Below, one piece after another: positions 6,508 through 12,684 of a stretch of DNA of 12,684 nucleotides. Made by a program: the position numbers and the translations under genes. The DNA is taken from positions 1 to 12,684 of the forward strand of contig CAKZYM010001165.1 of assembly GCA_937884685.1 (NCBI GenBank), read 5' to 3'. Each line of letters opens with the position of its first letter. The stretch's first letter is position 1. The notes beneath the pieces were generated by a model. That model saw only the letters and a list, made by a program, of their open reading frames with translations, had not been told where the DNA came from and did not search any database. The stretch comes from an uncultured Calothrix sp. Its GTDB lineage: Bacteria; Cyanobacteriota; Cyanobacteriia; Cyanobacteriales; Nostocaceae.

Positions 6508-7758
6508 TCAACTTCTTCCCGATATTTTTTCAATTTGCTGAGTAAATTCATCCGTTTCATAACCCAACTGCTGCGCTAATTCTAAGCCTTTTTGAAAAGC
6601 TGCAAGAGCCGATTGATTTTCTTGACGCTGTAAATGAATTTTACCCATTTGCTCGTAGGCATTCATCATACCGTAAAAATTAGCAGCTCGTTCTTCTGCT
6701 TGCAATAGAATCTGGCTAGTTTGTAAAGCTTCTTCCATTTGACCCTCAGCAACATACAATGAAATTAACTTTTGCAAAGCTTCAGCAGCACGTACATATT
6801 GCTGAATATCCCAAGCCATAGTATAAGCTTCTTGATAGTTTGTAAAAGCTTCGTCTATGAAATTAGGATTTTCTTTTGCTAAAGTTTCGTAATCGGAACC
6901 TATAGATAGTTTTAATGCCGATAACTTCGCATTATCGTTTCTTTGGCGGTAAAGTAAAGATAGCTTTTGACGTGCATCTATTGCTTTTCGGGGCTGTTTG
7001 CTACGGTCATAAATGTAGGCTAAATCTTTTAAAGATTGTTCAATGTCGTTATTATTAGAAACTAAATTTATTAATTGCTCGTATGTAGCTGCTGCTGCTG
7101 GATAATCAAACCAATCGAGATGAACTTTGGCAATAGTTTTTAGCGTATCTACCTCACCTGTAACATCCGAATTTCTCCGGAAAATCATCAAAACTTGGTT
7201 GTAAGCTTCCAACGCTAAAGATGGCGAACGTACTTCTTGGTAAGCTTCCCCCAAAGCCTGTAATATCTTTAAATCTTCTGTATTCTGAGATTGAACCTGT
7301 TTTTGAATTTCTTGCAATCGCTGAGTAATATACCTGATTTGTAGGCGATTGTTTCTAGTATAAGCAACCGCACCAACCCGCTGCAATGCTTGAATTTCTG
7401 ATAATACACCTAAGTAACGACGCAAACGCAGTTCTCGGTTCCAAGTAGAAAACGCTCCATCGGTATCACCAGCTTGCAGTTTTGCAGCTGCTTCTTGATT
7501 AAGTTTATCTAAAGCTGCTTCTAAAGAACGCTTTTGCTGAGGACTTAAAGGTTGTTGATTATTAGTTTGTGGTAGTAATGGGTCGGGTACAGTAATTTCT
7601 AAAGGAGAAGGTGGAAATTTTTTCGGTGGTAATGGTTTTTTTTCTTTGGCTAAAGTTAATGAAGTCCCAAGCAAACAAATTGTAATTGATGTAGTAATCA
7701 AAATAGTCAAGCGTTGTATATTTATCATTTTCTTTGGATGGAGCATGGGAAATAACAT
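6508..7758 (-). CDS. Exported tetratricopeptide repeat protein
   Basis: The gene encodes 416 residues. Residues 11-38 look like a signal peptide (MINIQRL, hydrophobic ILITTSITICLLGTSLTLA, then KEKK). The Met at residue 11 (codon at 7726-7728) would give the most typical N-terminus, so the real start may be there rather than at 7758; none of the candidate starts has a strong ribosome binding site. After a Pro-rich linker (about 40-70) the rest is a continuous series of helical TPR-type repeats, for example ILQALGEAYQEVRSPSLALEAYNQVL, LKTIAKVHLDWFDYPAAAATYEQLI and YEQMGKIHLQRQENQSALAAFQKGLELA. TPR arrays bind other proteins; here in the periplasm or thylakoid lumen. No catalytic domain is present. 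It is divergent from cpcT with about 310 bases between, which could hold promoters for both. Confidence 0.85.
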   Translation of the reverse strand: MLFPMLHPKKMINIQRLTILITTSITICLLGTSLTLAKEKKPLPPKKFPPSPLEITVPDPLLPQTNNQQPLSPQQKRSLEAALDKLNQEAAAKLQAGDTDGAFSTWNRELRLRRYLGVLSEIQALQRVGAVAYTRNNRLQIRYITQRLQEIQKQVQSQNTEDLKILQALGEAYQEVRSPSLALEAYNQVLMIFRRNSDVTGEVDTLKTIAKVHLDWFDYPAAAATYEQLINLVSNNNDIEQSLKDLAYIYDRSKQPRKAIDARQKLSLLYRQRNDNAKLSALKLSIGSDYETLAKENPNFIDEAFTNYQEAYTMAWDIQQYVRAAEALQKLISLYVAEGQMEEALQTSQILLQAEERAANFYGMMNAYEQMGKIHLQRQENQSALAAFQKGLELAQQLGYETDEFTQQIEKISGRS

Positions 7759-8027
7759 TTAGAAATTATCAAAACTATCAAATATTAACGTGACATTAGT
7801 GACGAATATCCTCTCTCCTAAGTTCTCCATGAATATTTTGGTAAGAGTTGTCATATTAACTTCTGGCTCCTCCTGATTTGTAAATTGCGCTAATTTTAGA
7901 AGAAATCATCAAACAATTAGGGGAAAATTTCCTAAAACTCGTTAATAAATTATATTCTTAGCAAAAATCAGGAACAATTATTTAAATTCGTTACGCGTAG
8001 CTCCTAATGTAGCGACTTGAGTTGGTA

Positions 8028-8066
8028 ATATACTTTTATCTAAAAAACTTACATCTAAAAGTATAT
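8028..8066. repeat. 11-bp inverted repeat just upstream of the cpcT start
   Basis: ATATACTTTTA (8028-8038) is perfectly complementary to TAAAAGTATAT (8056-8066), loop 17 nt. The right arm ends four bases before the GTG start of cpcT, over the place where a ribosome binding site should be; no Shine-Dalgarno is visible. Inside and across the repeat ATCTAAAA occurs twice (8038-8045, 8053-8060), 15 bases apart. It may be an operator or an RNA hairpin that controls translation. Confidence 0.6.
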
Positions 8067-8069
8067 ATA

Positions 8070-8660
8070 GTGTCTCATTCTACAGATATACCTTCCCTCG
8101 CTCGCTGGATGGCTTCTGACTTCAGCAATCAAGAACAAGCTTTTGAAAATCCGCCTTTTTTCGCTCATATTCGCGTATGTATTCGACCCTTACCCCTAGA
8201 ATTATTATCGGGAGTAAGCTTTTATGTAGAGCAAGCTTACGATTACATGCTTGACGACCCCTATCGGGTTGCAGTGAATAAATTAGTTGACGCAGGAGAC
8301 CATATAGAAATTGAAAACTATAGAGTTAAAGATGCAGAAAAATTTTACGGTGCATCTCGCAACTTAGAACGTCTTAAAGCATTAAAACCTTCAAGTTTAG
8401 AAAAACTACCCGGCTGCAACATGATTGTAGAGTGGACTGGTCATAGTTTCAAAGGGATAATACAAGCTGGTAAAAGCTGCATGGTATTTCGTAAAGGTCA
8501 AAATACTTATCTTGACAGCGATTTTGAAATTGATGGAGAAAAATTTATTACCAGGGATAAAGGAAGAGACCCGGAAACCGACGAGCAAATTTGGGGTTCA
8601 GTCGCAGGTCCATTTCATTTTGTCCGCTGGCACAGTTTTGCTGAAGAAGTAAAAATTTAA
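8070..8660 (+). CDS. cpcT: Phycobilin:Cys-155-type (T-type) phycobiliprotein lyase CpcT
   Basis: The gene encodes 196 residues from a GTG start at 8070, chosen because family members begin MSHSTDIPSLARWMA-like; an upstream in-frame TTG at 8022 would add 16 unrelated residues. The CpeT/CpcT family signature is clear along the whole length: DFSNQEQAFENPPFFAHIRVCIRPLP (17-42), EQAYDYMLDDPYR (54-66), FYGASRNLERL (92-102), LEKLPGCNMIVEW (110-122), and IWGSVAGPFHFVRWHSF near the C-terminus. CpcT attaches phycocyanobilin to the second cysteine of phycocyanin beta (around residue 153-155) as part of phycobilisome assembly in the cytoplasm. Length is normal and no key block is missing. It stands alone, divergent from the TPR gene and convergent with the phosphoesterase 44 bases downstream. 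The adjacent inverted repeat suggests specific control. Confidence 0.93.
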   Translation: MSHSTDIPSLARWMASDFSNQEQAFENPPFFAHIRVCIRPLPLELLSGVSFYVEQAYDYMLDDPYRVAVNKLVDAGDHIEIENYRVKDAEKFYGASRNLERLKALKPSSLEKLPGCNMIVEWTGHSFKGIIQAGKSCMVFRKGQNTYLDSDFEIDGEKFITRDKGRDPETDEQIWGSVAGPFHFVRWHSFAEEVKI

Positions 8661-8704
8661 GAATTTTCACCGGTCGGGTGTAGAACATCGATAATTTATA
8701 AGTG

Positions 8705-9541
8705 TTAATACCCATTTGCAGCTAACTCTACAGCGTGAAAATAAGGAACTCGTTCAACCCAACTCTCCCAGGTTCCATTAGGGTAAAGCTTCATCAAGCG
8801 AAATCCTGGTGACTTTTGCTCAAGAGCAAATTTTTTACTTTTTGGTTGAAATTGAACGCAGGTTGAAGGAGTTCCTAAATAATCAACACCATTCCGTTGC
8901 GTACAAAATTCTTGATGTATGTGACCACACAGCACCAATTTAACCTGCGGATACTTATCTAAAACCTCAAAAAAATCTTCCGAGTTTTGCAAGCTGCTGT
9001 TATCCAACCAATGAGAATTTATCTTGAAGGGAGGATGATGAAGCGCTATCACCGTTGGTTTGTCACCTGTCATACCTAACTGTGAATCTAACCAATTTAG
9101 AGTTTCGTCACGCAGATAACCGTGTACCTTAGCAGCAATCGAAGAATCTAATAAAATAAAATTCCATCCCCCCCGCTCAAAACATTTACGACGAGAAACC
9201 AGCCCTGAATTCAAAACTTCATTCATTACAATGGAATCATCATGATTTCCCGGAAGCCAATAACTAGGAAGAAACAACGGACTCAGCAAACTTTGTAAAT
9301 TACCATAAGATTGGGATGTACCATCACCCGACAGGTCTCCCGTCAACAAAAGCAAATCAAGTTCGTCTCGCATCTTTTTTAAACGCTCGATGACCGCATT
9401 AAAAGACTCTGTAGTAGGCATTCCCAACAGCTGCTGATGCTCCGAGGCAAATAGATGCATATCCGTTACCTGGGCAATAGTTATCGGATAAACTTCTTTC
9501 ATCTTTGGTGGTACCAATCTAATACAAGTCTTAATATCCAA
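8705..9541 (-). CDS. cpdA: 3',5'-cyclic-AMP phosphodiesterase-like metallophosphoesterase (CpdA/Icc type)
   Basis: The gene encodes up to 278 residues. All calcineurin-type metal-binding motifs are visible: D27-x-H29 (QVTDMH), GDLSGDG (68-74), GNHDD (98-102), ALHHPP (166-171) and GHIHQ (206-210). Order, spacing and length match the CpdA/Icc class of cAMP phosphodiesterases; the true substrate in cyanobacteria could be another phosphodiester. The start is uncertain. The longest frame begins with TTG at 9541, preceded only two bases away by a strong GAGGAG (complement of 9544-9549), which is too close. ATT at 9535 would be at ideal distance, and ATG at 9502 (residue 14, just before the first strand) has no ribosome site. 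It is convergent with cpcT and has a long AT-rich upstream region. Confidence 0.88.
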   Translation of the reverse strand: MDIKTCIRLVPPKMKEVYPITIAQVTDMHLFASEHQQLLGMPTTESFNAVIERLKKMRDELDLLLLTGDLSGDGTSQSYGNLQSLLSPLFLPSYWLPGNHDDSIVMNEVLNSGLVSRRKCFERGGWNFILLDSSIAAKVHGYLRDETLNWLDSQLGMTGDKPTVIALHHPPFKINSHWLDNSSLQNSEDFFEVLDKYPQVKLVLCGHIHQEFCTQRNGVDYLGTPSTCVQFQPKSKKFALEQKSPGFRLMKLYPNGTWESWVERVPYFHAVELAANGY

Positions 9542-10159
9542 TTCTCCTCTGTATCCATAACTTAAGAGATATGATGGTAGTTAATATTTCCTTAGTCGCA
9601 TATTCATACTGTTGATTATTCGATATTTTTGCTTGTTATGTATATTTATTAGTTTCTCCACTTTTTAAGTAAAAACCGAAATTATCCTTTAATATCTTAT
9701 ACCTAAAAGAAGATATTTTTTGTTTTTCATCTATCTTAAGGCATAAAAATTGCGTCTTTTCTATTTTATTATGCTTACAATTTTAAGAAGTATAAATACT
9801 GCTTTTATAGAGAAAAATTTGTATTATACGTAACCGAAAATCCTAGCACAGATATGGAGTAATGTAATGGGTAGGCTAATGCCAAAAAAACAGAATATTA
9901 GATTTTATACACACTCCCAGTTAACCTCACGGACAAACTGTAATTTAGAATGGCAATTGTAAAGTTATACTCTTTTTTAGACTGTTATAGGAGAACATAG
10001 TCGTGGGGTGAAGTTTTTAAAACTGTCTACGGAGCGATTTATCATCCGATACTGCTTTCTTCCCTATCTCCGTGCCTATTAGTGAAGGTATTTAATCGAA
10101 TAATTTACTGAGGGGTAGATTTTTATATAAAATTTTGATATTATAAGAAATGCAAATAC
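9542..10159. other. 618-base gene-free, AT-rich spacer
   Basis: No coding frame of convincing length is present on either strand. Visible items are a short imperfect hairpin (AGTATAAATACT at 9789-9800), a weak long-range pairing ACGGAG (10029-10034) with CTCCGT (10068-10073), and the tRNA promoter candidate at its right end. The stretch 9970-10080 is less AT-rich than its surroundings and could hold a small RNA, but I cannot name one. Confidence 0.5.
10116..10144 (+). promoter_or_regulatory. Candidate promoter of the tRNA gene
   Basis: TATTAT (10139-10144) is 15 bases before the first base of the tRNA and is a good -10. TAGATT (10116-10121) is 17 bases upstream but matches TTGACA at only three of six positions. 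Confidence 0.35.
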
Positions 10160-10231
10160 GGCGACATAGCCAAGTGGTTAGGCAGAGGTCTGCTAAACCT
10201 CCATACGCCGGTTCAAATCCGGCTGTCGCCT
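10160..10231 (+). tRNA. tRNA with GCU (Ser) anticodon on a tRNA-Cys-like body
   Basis: All cloverleaf parts are intact. Acceptor GGCGACA pairs with TGTCGCC (7 bp); D arm GCC/GGC; anticodon stem GAGGT/ACCTC (5 bp) with loop CTGCTAA, so anticodon GCU; variable loop CATAC, only 5 nt; T stem GCCGG/CCGGC with loop TTCAAAT; discriminator T73; CCA is not encoded. GCU would read the Ser codons AGC/AGU, but serine tRNAs are class II with a long variable arm and usually G73. The body, short variable loop and U73 instead match tRNA-Cys (GCA) of cyanobacteria and plastids as I recall it, differing at the key anticodon base 36 (A to U). It may be charged with Cys, Ser, or not at all. It is followed 213 bases on by an integrase gene and is the probable attachment site. 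Confidence 0.9.
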
Positions 10232-10305
10232 TTGTTAATATTCCGTTGTTTCCCGCTTCTCAAGCGCCTTCTAGCTTCGAGGAGCGGATTCTTCGTTTGT
10301 TCCAT

Positions 10306-10439
10306 TTTAGTTCAAATCCGGTAGAATCAACCCACAATTTTAGTCCAAATTTAGTCCAAGTTTTTGCGACCTTTTGGGGAATCACAAGGGATTTTCCTGA
10401 AGAATTCATTTTTGGCAATTGGGGTAAAATTGGGGTAAA
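10306..10439 (+). repeat. Helically phased short repeats between tRNA and integrase
   Basis: TTTAGTYCAA occurs at 10306, 10339 and 10350, that is 33 and 11 bases apart. TTGGGGTAAA occurs at 10419 and 10430, again 11 apart, ending five bases before the integrase ATG. GTTCAAATCCGG from the tRNA T arm (10211-10222) recurs at 10310-10321, overlapping the first repeat. Such spacing fits arm-type binding sites of a tyrosine recombinase, or operators for its own gene. Confidence 0.55.
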
Positions 10440-10444
10440 TTATC

Positions 10445-11581
10445 ATGGATATTAGCGCTCGCCTCGCACAAGCTAATGGTAGGCTGCGAAATTCCAATAT
10501 TGGTATAACTATTGAGCAACGTGGAAATGTTTTATGGTTGAGGGGGACGTTTCCGCCAAAACCTAACTCCGGTAAAACTAAGCCCCATCAGCAAAGAATA
10601 TCTTTAAGAACACAACAGCATCCTCAAGGGGTTAAAGCAACAATAGCTGGATTACAGTACGCTGAAAGACAAGCTCGTGCTATTAGCTTACAGCTTGATA
10701 GCGGTGAGTTTGATTGGATGCAGTGGGATGTAAGTCAAGCACCAAAACCTGAAACGGTATCGGATTGGGTAGAAAAGTTTGAAGCTGAATATTGGAGAAG
10801 AAGAAAGCGTAACCAGCAAACTGAAACAACCTGGAAGAAAGATTATCAAGTTGTTTTTCCAAAGTTCGCACAATTCGCCGACGATAGAGAATTATCTATT
10901 GACTTGATGATTGAATTCGCTAGCCTTAGCGAACCCGATACGCGCAGTCGTAAAAGAGTATGTGATATGTTGGGTAGACTTGCTAAATTCGCTAAACTCG
11001 GGAATTTAGAAGCAATAAAAGAATTAACTGGAAATTATTCTCCTGGAACAGTATCGCCAAGAAGTCTACCTACTGATAAGCAGATAGCTCAATGGCGAGA
11101 GAGAATTTCTAGCCCCGGTTGGCAGTGGATATATGGGATTTGTGCTGCATATGGTTTGCGTCCCCACGAAGCATTTCATGTTGATATGCTAGATTTTCCC
11201 ACTGCACGAGTTAGTGATGAAACCAAAACGGGAGAGCGATTTATTTATCCGCTTTATCCGGAATGGGCAGAAAATTGGAATCTTAAAGAAATTGTCTTAC
11301 CGAATTTGAAATCAATTGAAGATTCTTCCAATGCCAAACTTGGAACTAAGGTATCCGGCTTTTTCTACGATTTTAAAATCCCATTTCCTCCATATAATTT
11401 ACGTCATTGTTATGCACGTAGATGTTTCGAGTTTGGGTTTACTCCTGATTTCGGAGCAAAGTTAATGGGACATTCAGTTACAACCCATTGCAAGACATAT
11501 CGAGCTTGGATTGATGAAGCAACCTATCTAAAAGTGTATGAAACATTAGTTAACAAGATAGGTAGACCACCTGTTCCTTAA
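10445..11581 (+). CDS. Tyrosine recombinase / phage-type integrase
   Basis: The gene encodes 378 residues. The N-terminal 200 residues contain an AP2-like/SAM-like DNA-binding part (basic WRRRKRNQQTETTWKKDY near 117-134). The C-terminal catalytic domain shows R239 in AYGLRPHEAFH, K261 in DETKTGER (position tentative), Y317-N-L-R320-H in box II, GH343 in LMGHSVTTH, and the nucleophile Y352 in HCKTYRAW. Box II usually reads H-x-x-R; here the His is Tyr, a variation found in some active integrases. The gene starts 213 bases after the tRNA 3' end and points away from it, the classic arrangement for an element integrated at a tRNA. A hairpin follows directly. No excisionase gene is visible in the window. 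The other end of the element lies outside it. Confidence 0.9.
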   Translation: MDISARLAQANGRLRNSNIGITIEQRGNVLWLRGTFPPKPNSGKTKPHQQRISLRTQQHPQGVKATIAGLQYAERQARAISLQLDSGEFDWMQWDVSQAPKPETVSDWVEKFEAEYWRRRKRNQQTETTWKKDYQVVFPKFAQFADDRELSIDLMIEFASLSEPDTRSRKRVCDMLGRLAKFAKLGNLEAIKELTGNYSPGTVSPRSLPTDKQIAQWRERISSPGWQWIYGICAAYGLRPHEAFHVDMLDFPTARVSDETKTGERFIYPLYPEWAENWNLKEIVLPNLKSIEDSSNAKLGTKVSGFFYDFKIPFPPYNLRHCYARRCFEFGFTPDFGAKLMGHSVTTHCKTYRAWIDEATYLKVYETLVNKIGRPPVP

Positions 11582-11591
11582 CTCAAAATTA

Positions 11592-11624
11592 TCCGGAGGG
11601 CTAATTAATAATAATCCCTCCGGA
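11592..11624. terminator. Strong hairpin after the integrase gene
   Basis: TCCGGAGGG (11592-11600) pairs perfectly with CCCTCCGGA (11616-11624), loop 15 nt, ten bases after the integrase stop. It is much more GC-rich than its surroundings. No clean T run follows on the plus strand, so termination or 3'-end protection are both possible. Confidence 0.55.
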
Positions 11625-11702
11625 AAATAAGACCGAAAAGCTTCATTGTAAAATGAACGAAAATGTAAAATAAAAGTACAATTGGTTAAGGAGCTATAGC
11701 TG

Positions 11703-12275
11703 ATGACATTAACTATCGGGTCAACTTCAGTACCCACCTTAGAAGAATTTTTACAATTACCAGAAACAAAACCCGCAAGTGAATATATTGATGGGAAAAT
11801 CTACCAAAAATCAATGCCACAAGGAAAACACAGCCGATTACAAACTTGTCTATCTACTGCCATTAACCAAGCGGGAGAGCCTAAAAAGTTAGCACTAGCG
11901 CTAACAGAATTACGCTGTACATTCTCAGGTAAATCTATAGTTCCAGATATTGCAGTGTTTGAATGGGAAAATATTCCTTTAGATGAGAACGGTCAGATTG
12001 CGAATAAATTTGAAATTCCCCCCGATTGGATAATTGAAATTCTTTCACCAGAACAATCTGCAAGTAAGGTAATTCGTAAAATTACATTTTGCATCAAAAA
12101 TGGTACAAAGTTGGGTTATTTTATTGATGCTGATGATAAATCAATTACAGTTTTTCAACCCAATCAATTACCAGAAGTAAAAGAAAAACAAGATATTTTA
12201 CCCATGTTAGATGTTTTACAAGATTGGCAACTTACGGTTGAAGATGTATTTAATTGGTTAAGTTTTTCTAAATAA
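11703..12275 (+). CDS. Uma2 family (DUF820) putative restriction-like nuclease
   Basis: The gene encodes 190 residues, normal for the family. Family features: EYIDGKIY (27-34), H43 in GKHSRLQ, PDIAVFEW (81-88) and PPDWIIEILSPEQS (106-119). D82 and E112 are the expected acidic residues of a PD-(D/E)xK-type fold. The family is strongly expanded in filamentous cyanobacteria and its function is unproven; members are often encoded near mobile elements. An AAGGAG (11688-11693) lies nine bases before the ATG. It follows the integrase hairpin and is probably cargo or neighbour of the same integrated element. After it, 12276-12376 holds nothing recognisable. Confidence 0.9.
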   Translation: MTLTIGSTSVPTLEEFLQLPETKPASEYIDGKIYQKSMPQGKHSRLQTCLSTAINQAGEPKKLALALTELRCTFSGKSIVPDIAVFEWENIPLDENGQIANKFEIPPDWIIEILSPEQSASKVIRKITFCIKNGTKLGYFIDADDKSITVFQPNQLPEVKEKQDILPMLDVLQDWQLTVEDVFNWLSFSK

Positions 12276-12376
12276 AAATCATTTAATCTTTAAATTGCAA
12301 AATTTGCCTAAAAAATAAAATCTATTCTTAATCAATTGCTTATAATTAATGCATAATACCCGGATGTGTACTATAC

Positions 12377-12684
12377 ATGGGTAATGCCATGCTTTCAGAC
12401 AACCTTAAACTCATAGAGCTACCAAGTACTGACGAATTAGCTTGCTCGGATGATATTCCCGTGGATAACGAAGACCAGAATTTTCTGCCCAATATCCTAC
12501 TATTCTTACTTAACTCAATTTGGGCAAGCCGTACTGATTGGTTTTTCGGCGTAGATATGGCAATTTACCATACTACAGGTGCTAACCCGAGAGTACCTGT
12601 AGTCCCGGATGGATTTCTGAGTTTAGGAGTGGAGCGTAAAAAAGGTGGAAAATCTCGCAGGAGCTATGCAGTTTGGGAAGAAGA
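12377..12684 (+). CDS. Second Uma2 family (DUF820) protein, 3' end outside window
   Basis: About 102 residues are visible before the window end. The later part is typical of the longer Uma2 subtype: NSIWASRTDWFFGVDMAIYH, then VPDGFLSLGVERKKGG and SYAVWEE. The start is either ATG 12377 or the in-frame ATG 12389; neither has a clear ribosome binding site, and an in-frame stop at 12347-12349 limits the upstream extension. It is a different subtype from the Uma2 gene immediately upstream, so it is not a simple tandem duplication. Confidence 0.85.
   Translation, partial: MGNAMLSDNLKLIELPSTDELACSDDIPVDNEDQNFLPNILLFLLNSIWASRTDWFFGVDMAIYHTTGANPRVPVVPDGFLSLGVERKKGGKSRRSYAVWEE

Noticed and set aside
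7890..7910. NtcA-like GTA-N8-TAA upstream of cpcT
   Set aside because: It misses the final C of GTA-N8-TAC and lacks a well-placed -10, so it is likely chance in AT-rich DNA.
7922..7932. GGAAAATTTCC palindrome in the TPR-cpcT spacer
   Set aside because: Short, AT-rich and isolated; expected by chance at this composition.
10150..10455. 101-residue reading frame across the tRNA gene
   Set aside because: It covers the entire tRNA and overlaps the integrase start; the protein has no recognisable features and is a by-product of the tRNA and repeats.
1..12684. CRISPR array or intact insertion sequence
   Set aside because: No regularly spaced long direct repeats and no transposase frame with terminal repeats were seen.

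Overview
This window is AT-rich chromosomal DNA from a filamentous, probably Nostocales-type cyanobacterium. The reasons are a cluster of IsiA/CP43'-type chlorophyll proteins with a long-chain flavodoxin, a T-type phycobilin lyase (CpcT), and a PEP-CTERM surface protein; the flavodoxin closely resembles the Anabaena protein.

Layout. At 2-679 (+) is the 3' end of a PEP-CTERM protein gene, running convergently into the iron-stress cluster; two hairpins (738-789 and 882-920) fill the gap. From 922 to 5507 all real genes are on the minus strand, in transcription order: canonical isiA (5507-4458), a shorter CP43-like antenna gene that has lost two helix-6 histidines (4310-3345), a strong terminator (3259-3297), a small Cys-cluster membrane protein (3220-2876), flavodoxin isiB (2578-2069), and a third antenna protein that resembles PsbC without its large lumenal loop (1971-922). 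This is an expanded isiAB locus. IsiA-type proteins form extra chlorophyll antennae around photosystem I under iron limitation, and flavodoxin replaces ferredoxin. Fur-like AT-rich motifs lie upstream of both isiA and isiB.

From 5508 to 9541 the region is housekeeping: an isiA promoter region, a lone unrecognised 139-residue gene (+), an exported TPR protein (-), cpcT (+, GTG start, with an 11-bp inverted repeat just upstream), and a cyclic-AMP phosphodiesterase-like metallophosphoesterase (-).

From 10160 onward the window becomes accessory. A 72-nt tRNA gene has the body and U73 discriminator of tRNA-Cys but a GCU (Ser) anticodon and no long variable arm. It is followed at once by helically phased short repeats and a tyrosine recombinase, and then by two Uma2/DUF820 genes, the second cut by the window end. 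This is the usual layout at the left edge of a tRNA-integrated element. The GCU tRNA is the most unusual thing in the window. The antenna paralog with lost ligands and the Cys-cluster protein inside the iron-stress locus come next.
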